DNA of 64,000 nt, from the NCBI RefSeq assembly GCF_022230885.1, contig NZ_JAKGCT010000001.1, forward strand, positions 248,001-312,000, given 5' to 3'. The position numbers and the translations under genes were made by a program. The notes under the pieces were generated by a model, which was not told the DNA's origin, searched no databases, and saw only the letters and a program-made list of their open reading frames with translations. This DNA is from Paenalcaligenes niemegkensis. Its GTDB lineage: Bacteria > Pseudomonadota > Gammaproteobacteria > Burkholderiales > Burkholderiaceae_B. This document shows, piece after piece, positions 51,270 through 60,570 of the stretch (position 1 is its first letter; each line of letters opens with the position of its first letter).

Positions 51270-51300
51270 ATTATAAATAACTGTTATGCGAACAATAACA
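51270..51300. promoter_or_regulatory. Candidate operator and promoter between the EamA and MocR genes
   Basis: An inverted repeat, TGTTAT at 51282-51287 and ATAACA at 51295-51300 with a 7-base spacer, lies in the 120-base gap. On the minus strand a TATAAT (51270-51275) sits 17 bases from a TTATTG (51293-51298), so the repeat overlaps the -35 region of the likely transporter promoter. This is where a MocR regulator could act. Confidence 0.45.
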
Positions 51301-51319
51301 ATACAGTGGAGTCAACAAC

Positions 51320-52711
51320 GTGAAGCAAAACACCACGCGAATCAGCACCGTAATGTCAGTCATTCTGTCGCGGATCACATCTCGCATGTACCTGCCAGGG
51401 GCTCGCTTACCTTCCGTCCGTGCACAGGCACAGGCCATGAAACTTTCAGTTTCAACGGTGGTTGAAGCTTATGAACGCCTGGCCGCCGAAGGCATCATTA
51501 GCTCTCGTCCAGGGTCTGGCTTCTATGTGAACGGACCTGTTGCCCCGCTTGCACTGGCAGAGGTCGGCCCCAAGCTCGACAGAGAAATCGATCCGCTATG
51601 GATTTCCCGCCAATCGCTGGAAACAGGCGTCAGCGTACTCAAGCCTGGCTGCGGATGGCTTCCTGCCTCATGGATGTACGAAGCAGGAATGCGCCGGGCC
51701 CTGCGCGCACTGGCCAGGGCTAGCACAGCGGAGCTAACCGAGTACTCCACTCCACTGGGGCATCCGGCGTTGCGTCAGTTTCTCGTACGCCGAATGGCGG
51801 CTATCGGCATTGACGCGGTTCCCGAACAAATCATGCTTACAGAGTCAGGAACACAGGCGATCGACCTGATCTGCCGTTTCTTTCTGGAGCCAGGCGACAC
51901 CGTGCTGGTAGACGATCCTTGTTATTTTAATTTCCATGCCTTGCTCAAGGCACATCGCGTGCGGGCGGTAGGTGTGCCCTACACGCCACACGGGCCGGAT
52001 ATAGAAGCATTCGGCGCTGCCCTGAAGGAGCATTCGCCAAGAATCTACATCACTAACTCTGGCGTCCACAACCCTACAGGCGCCGTGCTCTCCCCCGTCA
52101 TTGCGCATCGGCTATTGAAACTTGCCGACACTGCAGATCTTGTGATCGTCGAGGATGACATCTTTGCTGACTTCGAAATTGATCCCGCCCCCAGGCTCGC
52201 TGCTTTCGACGGCTTCACACGCGTGATCCAGATCAGCAGCTTCTCCAAGACGGTTTCGGCTTCGCTGCGATGTGGTTACATTGCGGCACGCCCTGATTGG
52301 ATCGAAAGTCTGATCGACCTGAAACTCGCGACTAGCTTTGGAGGTGGTCGACTGGCGGCCGACATTGTGCTGAAGGCGCTAACCGACAGCGGATATCGTA
52401 AGCATATGGAGGCAATAAGGTTTCGGTTAGCCGAAGCCATGGAGAAAACTATCCCCCGGCTTGAGGCGATTGGCGTGAAACCGTGGCTCGTTCCTCGGGC
52501 TGGCATGTTTCTCTGGTGCAGGCTGCCCGAAGGCATCGATGCAACCACCATTGCCCGTTCATGCCTGGAAGACGACGTAGTGCTGGCTCCAGGTAATGCT
52601 TTCAGTCAATCATTAAGCGCAAGCGACTACTTGCGCTTCAATGTCGCACAATCTATGAACGATCAGATTTTCAATGTTTTAACACGGGCGCTTTCTAAAC
52701 AAAGAGTATAG
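51320..52711 (+). CDS. MocR/PdxR-type regulator (GntR HTH fused to aminotransferase domain)
   Basis: Regulator of 463 residues. The N-terminal winged helix (about 5-75) includes YLPGARLPSVRAQAQAMKLS and VVEAYERLAAEGIISSRPGSG, typical of GntR/MocR proteins. The C-terminal fold-type I aminotransferase domain (about 100-460) keeps the PLP lysine in ISSFSKTVSASLRCGY near residue 318 and the aspartate in VIVEDDIFADF. It should therefore bind PLP and sense it or an amino-acid adduct. The start is a GTG at 51320 with GGAG eight bases upstream. It diverges from the EamA transporter gene, its probable target. Confidence 0.92.
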   Translation: MKQNTTRISTVMSVILSRITSRMYLPGARLPSVRAQAQAMKLSVSTVVEAYERLAAEGIISSRPGSGFYVNGPVAPLALAEVGPKLDREIDPLWISRQSLETGVSVLKPGCGWLPASWMYEAGMRRALRALARASTAELTEYSTPLGHPALRQFLVRRMAAIGIDAVPEQIMLTESGTQAIDLICRFFLEPGDTVLVDDPCYFNFHALLKAHRVRAVGVPYTPHGPDIEAFGAALKEHSPRIYITNSGVHNPTGAVLSPVIAHRLLKLADTADLVIVEDDIFADFEIDPAPRLAAFDGFTRVIQISSFSKTVSASLRCGYIAARPDWIESLIDLKLATSFGGGRLAADIVLKALTDSGYRKHMEAIRFRLAEAMEKTIPRLEAIGVKPWLVPRAGMFLWCRLPEGIDATTIARSCLEDDVVLAPGNAFSQSLSASDYLRFNVAQSMNDQIFNVLTRALSKQRV

Positions 52712-52739
52712 AGAAGACGGACTGAAGGTCATCGATAAA

Positions 52740-52782
52740 AAAAGCCCTGTCTTCAGCCATATGAACTGGAGACAGGGCTTTT
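52740..52782. terminator. Bidirectional intrinsic terminator between MocR gene and apt
   Basis: AAAAGCCCTGTCT at 52740-52752 pairs perfectly with AGACAGGGCTTTT at 52770-52782, with an A run on the left and a T run on the right. It lies between two convergent genes and can stop transcription from both sides. Confidence 0.9.
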
Positions 52783-52792
52783 ACACTGACCG

Positions 52793-53367
52793 TCACTGGC
52801 CCTGCATGGCCCCCGGATCTGGTAGCGAATGACCGAACTCACAGACCGTATACACCGGCAAGCCCGTGTCAGTAACCGCTTTAGAGCCACCTAGGTCAGG
52901 CAGATCGATAATGGCGGCTGCTTCGACGACATTGGCGCCCAGACGCTGCAATAACCGTGACGCTGCCACCATGGTGCCACCCGTGGCAATAAGATCATCA
53001 ATAAGCAGCACACGCTGCCCCGGGCGTACTGAATCGGTGTGCATTTCGACGGTGGCATTGCCATATTCAAGGGAGTATTCTTCTGCCACCGTTTGAAAAG
53101 GCAGCTTGCCTTTTTTCGCACCGGAACAAAGCCCAGATTTAGTTCATAAGCCAGAACTGAACCAACGATAAAACCGCGAGCATCAATCCCGGCCACTAAA
53201 TCTAGACGTTGACGCATGTAGCGGTAAACGAACAAATCGATGAGAACACGAAAAGCCTGGGGATCTTGTAGAACCGGAGTGATGTCACGGAAGATAACAT
53301 CGGGTTTAGGCCAATCCGGTACGCTGCGAATCGTGTTGCGAATATATTCGGCGGGATCGGTATGCAT
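52793..53367 (-). CDS. apt: Adenine phosphoribosyltransferase, frameshifted
   Basis: Purine salvage enzyme of about 191 residues after correction, making AMP from adenine and PRPP. The N-terminal half has [21 protein letters not shown] and [20 protein letters not shown]; the C-terminal half has the PRPP loop [14 protein letters not shown]. The frame breaks at the T run at 53111-53116 (A6 in the coding sense). The sequence reads [11 protein letters not shown], while one more A gives [22 protein letters not shown], the expected family bridge. It is a single gene ending at the shared terminator. Loss of apt is unusual though tolerated, so sequence error is likelier. Confidence 0.93.
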
Positions 53368-53465
53368 GTTGACTTAAATAACCACAAAAATAACCAGAGT
53401 GCACTATGCACCATCGGCACGCATGAAGTGTACACAATCTCACCCTGTATAGTGACGGTCGTGTC

Positions 53466-55138
53466 TTAAAAAGAACGCTGAACAGGCTCCTCAATCAATT
53501 GCTCGCCAATGATCTGCATTTCTCGCTGAAATAGCATTGGCGGCACAGGCTCATGGCTTACCATAATAACGGTGCGGTTCTCGGCGAAATGCAAAAGATC
53601 ATGCAACAAAGCATTGGCCGTGGCTTCATCCAAACCACTGGTTGGTTCATCAAGCAGCCAAAGCGATGCCGACGTCAACAAAATACGCGCCAGGCATAAA
53701 CGGCGGGCTTGCCCTGTGGACAAGGTGTTACCCCCTCTCCTACCCAGCTGTCAAGACCTTTAGCCAAGGTCTCGACGAAGCTCGCCAGACGCACTCGCTC
53801 TAATACGGCCCACAGTTCTTTATCGGTAGCGTCGGGCTTGGCCAGGCACAGGTTATGCCTTATGGTGCCCATGAATACCGTAGAATGCTGGGACAATAAC
53901 GCAAATTGCTTAAAGCGCTGCTCGGAAGGAACCCTCGCCAGACTGGTTCCGCCGTAGTATATGTCGCCCTGCAACGGAGCAATAACGCCGATTAACGAGT
54001 GCAGCAAGGTGGTTTTTCCGGAGCCGCTTAAGCCACGGATAAGCAACCGTTCCCCCTGCTCCAAAACCAAATCGATAGCGCCCACAAGAGGCTCATTGCC
54101 ATCGTGTCCTATATAAACCTTATTCAGCGTCAGGCTACCTGAGGTCGCCATATCGCAAGGACCTGACTCCGACTCGCTGTCTTGGCCCCGTATGGCGCGA
54201 AGGCGTGCTGCTGCTGAGCTGGCAACCCCCAGACTGGCCGCCCCGCGCATTAAAGGGGCCATAATTTCAAACAAGGCCATGGCACCCAATAACAGCCCTA
54301 CCCATATAGCTGCGCTGAGCTCATGTTCGCTATACACGTGAATGCCTATTACGAGCATCGCAATCACCAGCAGCCCCATACATACCTGCTGAGCCAGATT
54401 GCCCAGACTCGCCACTGCTGACATACGCGACTGCTGCGCCGATAGCGCGGCACTTTGTGCCTCAAAGTTATCTTGCACAGCTGTAAAACTGTTGAACACC
54501 ACGATATCCACGTGTGCAACCATGGCATCATGCAGCAAAGCTCTTAACTCGGATGCAGCACCAGTAATCTGCTGCCCCGCAGAGGATGCGTGGCGTGCTA
54601 CCCCAAAGGGAATAAGCAATGCCCCCATCAATACACAGGCAAGCACTGCCACACCGGCCCACGGAATATAGCTACCCACCAGGGCCGCATAGATCATCCC
54701 ACCCATAAGAGCCGTAAACGCAGGCACTACCAGTAACAGGAACACGGAATCCAGCCGCTCGACATCGTTGATCAAGCGTGCCACCAGATCTCCGTCTCTG
54801 TAGCGGGCGAGTTCAGCGGGAGGTAAAAGGGACAACTGCTCAAAAGTTTGCGAGCGGATCTCAGCCTGTAGATCCAATGTAACTGTATGACCCGTTATAC
54901 GCTCGACATAACGCGAGGCTATACGCCACATTGAAAGTCCGCGGACCAAGGCTGAAGGAGCAAACAAATTAAATAACGAAAATGAGCCGGCAAGAAAGGC
55001 ACCCGTCAAAAACCATCCGGCCACAGTCAGCAGGCCTACACCCGCAAATACGGTGCTGAGCGCCACGAAACCACTGATGACAACACGTCCTTTATGTTGC
55101 CGCAGCCAGGGCGCACATAATTGCCACCATAGTTTCAT
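53466..55138 (-). CDS. cydC: Cytochrome bd assembly ABC transporter subunit CydC, frameshifted
   Basis: Half-transporter of about 557 residues after correction; with CydD it forms the heterodimeric inner-membrane exporter (glutathione/cysteine in E. coli) needed to assemble cytochrome bd. It has an N-terminal six-helix domain, then the ATPase domain with Walker [12 protein letters not shown] near residue 360. The frame breaks at the C run at 53731-53735 (G5 in the coding sense). The sequence reads WVGEGVTPCPQ, while one more G gives WVGEGGNTLSTGQARRLCLARIL, the ABC signature loop, followed by LWLLDEPTSGLD. The ATG at 55138 overlaps the cydD stop (ATGA). Confidence 0.92.
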
Positions 55139-56934
55139 GGCCCCACTCCGTGTAATACCGCGCCTTCCAGATGCCATCGCGACGTCATTTTTCCAGCGAC
55201 GACCGGATCGTGGGTCGCAATGACCAGCGCCCGATTGTCACAAAAAGCCAAAATCGCATCGAGCACCTGATCCCGAGTCTGCCAATCCAAGTGCGCAGTA
55301 GGCTCATCCAGCAACACCAGAGAAGCGTTAGAAAGAAATAGCCTCGCCAAAGCAATGCGATGAATTTGTCCGCCAGAGAAGCCAAAACCGCGATTACCTA
55401 TCAAGCTCTGTAAACCATCAGGAGTCGAACGTAACAGATCTGCCATTTGCACACGCTCTAAAGCCCACCACAGCTGCTCATCAGTTGCAGACGGCGCTGC
55501 CAGCCGCAACGAGTCGGCAACTGTGCCCAGAGCCAGGAATGGCGAAGGACCAATTAGACAAACGCCAGGTAAATGCAAGGACTGGACAGAAGGAGTCGGC
55601 TTGCCTGAGGTGTAGAGCGTGATTTCTCCGCTGGTACGTGGACGTAAGCCAACCAGGCTTTCCAGCAAGGTTGTTTTACCACTTCCGCTGGCGCCCACTA
55701 TAGCTACCGAATCGCCTCGCCGTAATGTTAACGATGTGCTTTCCAGCAAGGTGCTAAAACCACCCGGAGTGCTCAGGCTCAAGTCATCAGCCTTCAGCAC
55801 GGTGGGCATCAAGCCTGAACGTGAAAAGTCCAGACCACACGGCGCTTCCACGGAGACTTGCTGATTAAGCGGCATGACACTGGAAACAGACGGCTGGGTG
55901 GTATGGCTATCGGCAACGACGGGAAGAGTCACAAATAGCTGCTCTAAGCCTTGCACTGCGGCTTTAGCTTGAGCCCGGTCATGATAGCTAGCCGCCAGCT
56001 GACGTAAAGGCTGATACACCTCGGGGGCAATGAACAAACAGAACAAGCCATGCTGCAGGGTAAAACCGCTAAAGCCCGCGCCTAGCATCCCAAGGTAGCT
56101 TAATCCCATGTAAACAGCCACGCCCGCCACTCCTAAAGCAGCAAACAGCTCCAGCACAGCCGACGAGAGAAAAGCGATACGCAAGACTTTCATTGTGGTC
56201 TGCCCGAGCTCGACACTGGCGCGCCGGACAGAAGCCACCTCAGCGCCGGCCTGCCCGAATAGCGTTAAGGTAAACAAGCCTTTGATACGATCGCCAAATA
56301 CCCCGGATAATCGCAGCAGCGCCCGCTGGTGCTTTTGGTTTGCTGCTTCCGCCCCCCAGCCCACCAACGCCATAAACAAAGGGATAAGAGGCGCTGTGAC
56401 CAGCAGCAACAATGCAACCACCCAGTCAACACCAAATACCGCAAGAGACAGCAGCAAGGGTAAAAAAACGGCTGCCAAGGCGGCAGCCATATAGCGCTGC
56501 AAGTAACCATCCAGGGCCTCGACATGATCCATGACTGCCGTTGCTAATTCCCCCGAGGGATAGCGTTTCGTCCAGGCAGGGCCACGATGGAGTAATTCAT
56601 GCAATAGCGAACTGCGTAGCCGGTGCTTGACCGTTTCAGCTACGGAGCTTGCACAGCGCTCGCCCGACCATACGACCAGCGCACGCAAAACCAGAATTGC
56701 GGCAATAAGCAAAATCGAGTTCAGCAAGACGTCAAGCGATGCTTTGCTGACAATGGCAAGCTGCAAGGTTTGAGCCAAATACCAAGCTTGGGGAATAAAC
56801 AGCAAGCCTGCCAAAAGCGGTGCCAACAGCGCCCACGCTGCACGCAGCGGTGCCTCACGCCAAGTTTGACGCAGCCATGCTTCCCCCAGGCGGACGAGCG
56901 TTTGCTGCCGAAGCAGGCAAACGCGAGAACTCAT
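55135..56934 (-). CDS. cydD: Cytochrome bd assembly ABC transporter subunit CydD
   Basis: Half-transporter of 599 residues, partner of CydC. The membrane domain (about 20-330) contains AWALLAPLLAGLLFIPQAWYLA and the FCLFIAPEVYQPLRQLAASYHDRAQA coupling region. The ATPase domain has Walker [16 protein letters not shown] near residue 415, the signature FGFSGGQIHRIALARL near residue 517 and Walker B LVLLDEPTAHLD near residue 540. The frame is intact. It starts eight bases after cydX and overlaps cydC by four bases, so it is part of the cyd operon. Confidence 0.94.
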   Translation of the reverse strand: MSSRVCLLRQQTLVRLGEAWLRQTWREAPLRAAWALLAPLLAGLLFIPQAWYLAQTLQLAIVSKASLDVLLNSILLIAAILVLRALVVWSGERCASSVAETVKHRLRSSLLHELLHRGPAWTKRYPSGELATAVMDHVEALDGYLQRYMAAALAAVFLPLLLSLAVFGVDWVVALLLLVTAPLIPLFMALVGWGAEAANQKHQRALLRLSGVFGDRIKGLFTLTLFGQAGAEVASVRRASVELGQTTMKVLRIAFLSSAVLELFAALGVAGVAVYMGLSYLGMLGAGFSGFTLQHGLFCLFIAPEVYQPLRQLAASYHDRAQAKAAVQGLEQLFVTLPVVADSHTTQPSVSSVMPLNQQVSVEAPCGLDFSRSGLMPTVLKADDLSLSTPGGFSTLLESTSLTLRRGDSVAIVGASGSGKTTLLESLVGLRPRTSGEITLYTSGKPTPSVQSLHLPGVCLIGPSPFLALGTVADSLRLAAPSATDEQLWWALERVQMADLLRSTPDGLQSLIGNRGFGFSGGQIHRIALARLFLSNASLVLLDEPTAHLDWQTRDQVLDAILAFCDNRALVIATHDPVVAGKMTSRWHLEGAVLHGVGP

Positions 56935-56942
56935 CCGTTGTA

Positions 56943-57086
56943 TTACTCATCGGCAGCCGAAATTTCGGAGGTCGCCAGCTGATTGTCTTGTTGAGCGCGT
57001 ACAACGCGGAGTTCGAACCACATTGCATTCAGGATAGAGAATGCACACGCCAGGCCCAACCCTAATATCCACGAAAAATACCACAT
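56943..57086 (-). CDS. cydX: Cytochrome bd oxidase small subunit CydX
   Basis: Single-helix subunit of 47 residues that stabilises the cytochrome bd-I complex and its haems. It begins MWYFSWILGLGLACAFSILN and continues with AMWFELRV; the start MWYFSWILG is the family signature. A short charged tail ends in EISAADE. It lies between cydB (ending 16 bases upstream in transcription) and cydD (starting eight bases downstream), which is the standard place. It is too short for many automatic gene callers. Confidence 0.9.
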   Translation of the reverse strand: MWYFSWILGLGLACAFSILNAMWFELRVVRAQQDNQLATSEISAADE

Positions 57087-57102
57087 TGCTAAACCTCGGT
57101 CG

Positions 57103-58257
57103 TTAATAAGAGTGGGAAGAGTCCTCGACTGACTCTGGTGTTACTTTCCCGCCCATTACCTTATATACCCATGATGTATACATCACGATAATAGGAAGAA
57201 AGAAGGCTGAAATCAGCAGCATTATCCACAAGGAAAAATGGCTGGCCGAGGCGTCATAGATAGTTAAGCTGGAATTGGGCTGGGTTGACGAAGGAAGCAA
57301 GAACGGGAACAACGAAAACCCAAAGGTAAGCACGACGCCGACAACGGAAGCCGACGAGCAGAACACGGCTAGCAATCCACTGCGCCGGCCTACCAGGACA
57401 ATCGCCAGCAACATACCTGCGACAGCGGTAACAGGTGCCGCCCACATCCACGCATAACTGTCATAATTTGACATCCACCCACCGGCGCTAACGGTTACCG
57501 TCTTCGCCAGAGGATTAGAAAAGCTGTGCACCAAAGCGGCGTTCTCAATGGTATAGCCCGGTATCGAAGTTGCTATCCACCAGCCTGCGAGTACGAACAA
57601 TGCCATGCTCAGCAATCCTGTATAGATAGCCCATCGTTTAGATTTCCTGGCGATTGAACCCTCTGTTTTCCAGCTAAGTACCACCGCTCCCTGAAAGGCC
57701 AGCAACAGCACGCTGATGACACCACACAACAGTGGAAACGGCATAAACAAAGCAAAAAAGCTGCCATCATACATAGGGCGCAACGTACTCTGTTCAAAGC
57801 CGAAGGGGGCGCCGACAATCACGTTGCCAACTGCAACCCCAAAAACCAAAGCCGCAACAATGCCTGTAGCACACCAGATTGAGTCCCAGCGTGAACGCCA
57901 AACAGCCGATGTCATTTTGCTTCGATACTTAATGGCAACAGGCCTTAAGATCAAGGCCACCAGCAGAAGCATCATGGCCAGGTAAAAACCCGAAAAAGCC
58001 ATCGCATAAAGCAAAGGCCAGGCAGCAAACACCAGTGCACCGGCCACAATCAGCCAGACCTGGTTGCCTTCCCAAACCGGACCAATGACATTAAATAGCA
58101 CCCGCCGCTCACGGTCATCGTTGGTCACAACCGGCAATAACATGGCAATACCTAAATCGGCCCCGTCCATTACCGCAAATGCCGCCAACAGCACACCCAA
58201 TAGCAGCCACCAGACCACCCTGAGCGTGTCGTAATCGAGAAGAATTAAAGCGTCCAT
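57103..58257 (-). CDS. cydB: Cytochrome bd ubiquinol oxidase subunit II
   Basis: Inner-membrane subunit of 384 residues of the high-affinity quinol oxidase used at low oxygen. Eight to nine helices are visible. The family motifs are DYDTLRVVWWLLLGVLLAAFAVMDGADLG at residues 8-36 (seen as WWLLLGVLLAAF and MDGADLG), FNVIGPVWEGNQVWLI near residue 50, and a C-terminal FLPIIVMYTSWVYKVM. The DGADLG stretch, including a conserved aspartate, is typical of CydB. It follows cydA by nine bases in the leftward operon. Confidence 0.96.
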   Translation of the reverse strand: MDALILLDYDTLRVVWWLLLGVLLAAFAVMDGADLGIAMLLPVVTNDDRERRVLFNVIGPVWEGNQVWLIVAGALVFAAWPLLYAMAFSGFYLAMMLLLVALILRPVAIKYRSKMTSAVWRSRWDSIWCATGIVAALVFGVAVGNVIVGAPFGFEQSTLRPMYDGSFFALFMPFPLLCGVISVLLLAFQGAVVLSWKTEGSIARKSKRWAIYTGLLSMALFVLAGWWIATSIPGYTIENAALVHSFSNPLAKTVTVSAGGWMSNYDSYAWMWAAPVTAVAGMLLAIVLVGRRSGLLAVFCSSASVVGVVLTFGFSLFPFLLPSSTQPNSSLTIYDASASHFSLWIMLLISAFFLPIIVMYTSWVYKVMGGKVTPESVEDSSHSY

Positions 58258-58266
58258 GAGTTTTCC

Positions 58267-59844
58267 TTATTCGGCACCCAAAAGGCGGGCTGAAGGTGTT
58301 AATGGAACAGCTGGCGCCTCAGCGTCGCTATCTTCGGGACCGCTACGAATGGAATGCAGCATGACTTTCACACCCACCACGGCCAATGCCGCATAAAGTG
58401 CCAGGAAAATTGTCAAACTTATCGCCAGGTCTGTAATGCTCAAGCCAGAGGCCGCGTAATACGTAGGCAGAACGCCTTCGATAATCCAGGGCTGACGACC
58501 GAACTCGGCCACAAACCAGCCGCACTCAATGGCCACCCAGGGAAGCGGTAGCGTCCAGACGGCGACCTTCAGGAAACGTCTGGAGTAAGTAATACGATCC
58601 GTTGTCGCCAAGAAGAAAGCCACAATGAAGAAGGCAATAAAGTACATACCTAAGCCCACCATGACCCTGAAGGTCCAGAATAAGGGGGCAACTTGCGGCA
58701 CGGTGTCCCAAGCGGCTTTGTCGATGTCGGCATCGGTGGCCTGGCCTATATCACTAAGGTGCTTTTTAAGCAGTAATGCATAGCCTAAGTCGCGCCAATG
58801 CTCGTCAAACACAGCCCGTGCCTCGTCATTAGACGTATCTGCGCGCACTTCCTGCAACGCCTCATAAGCCACTAACCCATTGCGGATGCGAACTTTCGCA
58901 TGATCTACCAGATCGCTAATACCCAGCATCGGCGTGGTTAATGAACGGGTGCCTATTATGCCCATCACCCATGGGATTTCCACTGCCAGACTATTGCTGC
59001 GCGAAGCCTGATTGGGAATCGCGAACGCATTGAAGCTGGCAGGCGCCGGCTCGGTTTCCCACATAGCTTCCAGCGACGCAATTTTCATTTGTTGGTGCTC
59101 GGTGGTCAAATAACCACTCTCGTCTCCCAATACGACAACCGACAGTGCTGAAGCCAAGCCAAAGCTAGCTGCCACCACCATGGAACGCCGGGCAATCTCG
59201 ATGTGACGGCCACGCAGAACATACCAGGCGCTAATACCCATTACAAAGACAGCGCCCAGAACATAACCCGCACTAACAGTATGTACAAACTTGGCTTGAG
59301 CCACCGGATTGAAAATAACGGCAACAAAATCGTTGAGTTCCATACGCATCGTTTCGGGGTTGAAATAGGCCCCCACCGGATTTTGCATCCAGCCATTTGC
59401 AATAAGAATCCACAACGCTGAAAAGTTCGTGCCAATAGCAACCAGCCAGGTGACTATCAAATGGCCCACTTTAGACAACCGGTCCCAGCCAAAAAAGAAC
59501 AGCCCGACAAAGGTAGCCTCAAGGAAGAAAGCCATTAAACCTTCAATGGCCAGAGGCGCACCGAAGATATCACCTACATAATGGCTGTAATAGGCCCAGT
59601 TCATGCCGAACTGAAACTCCATCACGACACCCGTAGCGACACCCAATGCAAAGTTGACCCCGAACAGCTTGCCCCAGAATACGGTCATCCGACGCCACAC
59701 TTCGTGACCGGTCATGACATACACGCTCTCCATAATGGCTATCAACGCAGCCAGGCCTAAAGTGAGCGGGACAAACAAGAAATGAAACATCGCTGTAAAA
59801 GCGAATTGCAATCGAGAAAGCGTGACGACATCCATATCGATCAT
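58267..59844 (-). CDS. cydA: Cytochrome bd ubiquinol oxidase subunit I
   Basis: Catalytic haem-bearing subunit of 525 residues. The N-terminal LSRLQFAFTAMFHFLFVPLTLG carries the haem ligand histidine (H21 here), and the VVMEFQFGMNWAYYSHYVGDIFGAP helix and the C-terminal EFGRQPWIIEGVLPT motif are conserved. The length fits the long Q-loop form found in proteobacteria. The ATG at 59844 has GGAGG six bases upstream and overlaps the stop of the GbsR-like regulator gene (ATGA), so regulator and oxidase are translated from one message. Confidence 0.97.
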   Translation of the reverse strand: MIDMDVVTLSRLQFAFTAMFHFLFVPLTLGLAALIAIMESVYVMTGHEVWRRMTVFWGKLFGVNFALGVATGVVMEFQFGMNWAYYSHYVGDIFGAPLAIEGLMAFFLEATFVGLFFFGWDRLSKVGHLIVTWLVAIGTNFSALWILIANGWMQNPVGAYFNPETMRMELNDFVAVIFNPVAQAKFVHTVSAGYVLGAVFVMGISAWYVLRGRHIEIARRSMVVAASFGLASALSVVVLGDESGYLTTEHQQMKIASLEAMWETEPAPASFNAFAIPNQASRSNSLAVEIPWVMGIIGTRSLTTPMLGISDLVDHAKVRIRNGLVAYEALQEVRADTSNDEARAVFDEHWRDLGYALLLKKHLSDIGQATDADIDKAAWDTVPQVAPLFWTFRVMVGLGMYFIAFFIVAFFLATTDRITYSRRFLKVAVWTLPLPWVAIECGWFVAEFGRQPWIIEGVLPTYYAASGLSITDLAISLTIFLALYAALAVVGVKVMLHSIRSGPEDSDAEAPAVPLTPSARLLGAE

Positions 59845-60404
59845 GACTGGCCTCCGGAACCAACGTTTTTGCGGACTTTACCGACTAAACCCAATACCTT
59901 TTGTACTTTAGTGCCCAGTTTCATCAAGCTCTGCAACGTTTCTGGAGGCAAGTCATGGATTTCGTCAAACCAATCCGTGGCTAATTCAATGAGCGCCAAC
60001 ATATCACTAATGCGCTGTTGCTCGTAGGCCTCCCGCTCGCCCTCAGGTTTTTCCATGAGGATACTGCGTAATAGAGTCAGCGTGGGGTCAATCTCTCGTT
60101 TACGCTTTTCTTCAACCAGAATATGAAAAATTTCCCAAACATCTTTGGGTGACTCAAAATACTCACGCCTGTCCCCGACCTTATGCACCATTTGCACCAA
60201 ACGCCAGGACTGCAGCTCCTTCAGACTCATGCTGACATTGGAACGTGAAATTTTCAGGCTATCAGCAATATGCTCGGCATTTAATGGATCAGGCGATAAA
60301 AAGAGCAATGCGTATATTTGGCCCACCGTACGATTGACGCCCCAGCGCCCTCCCATTTCGCCAAAATGCAAGACGAAGCGCTCTGCCTGCGGATCAAGAT
60401 TCAT
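59841..60404 (-). CDS. GbsR/MarR-like regulator of the cyd operon
   Basis: Winged-helix regulator of 187 residues in the GbsR family (MarR superfamily). It includes GQIYALLFLSPDPLNAEHIADSL, then the recognition helix ISRSNVSMSLKELQSWRLV and the wing MVHKVGDRREYFES; the C-terminal half is helical, presumably for dimerisation. It is the first gene of the cyd operon and overlaps cydA by four bases, so it probably controls it and itself. A perfect palindrome lies just upstream. I chose the ATG at 60404 with GAAGG five bases upstream; a GTG one codon earlier is possible. Confidence 0.88.
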   Translation of the reverse strand: MNLDPQAERFVLHFGEMGGRWGVNRTVGQIYALLFLSPDPLNAEHIADSLKISRSNVSMSLKELQSWRLVQMVHKVGDRREYFESPKDVWEIFHILVEEKRKREIDPTLTLLRSILMEKPEGEREAYEQQRISDMLALIELATDWFDEIHDLPPETLQSLMKLGTKVQKVLGLVGKVRKNVGSGGQS

Positions 60405-60419
60405 CACAGCCTTCTTTTG

Positions 60420-60446
60420 TTTCAGTAATTACTGAAATAACAGTAA
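60420..60446. promoter_or_regulatory. Palindromic operator cluster upstream of the cyd operon
   Basis: TTTCAGTAATTACTGAAA at 60420-60437 is a perfect 18-bp palindrome. TTACTG at 60429-60434 also forms a second inverted repeat with CAGTAA at 60441-60446 (6-base spacer), and a further ACTGAA half-site occurs at 60465-60470. The cluster begins 15 bases before the regulator's start codon, a position suited to autorepression by the GbsR/MarR-like protein. A direct effect on the divergent kdsD promoter is less likely given the distance (over 120 bases). Confidence 0.65.
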
Positions 60447-60570
60447 AAAACAAATCATAACGCTACTGAATGTTTTAGACAAGAAACACCCATAGCCATA
60501 TACGTCTTGTATCGCCCACTCAATCTCCCAAAGACCAGCTAAAATAAACCATCCCGACTACAATCGAATC

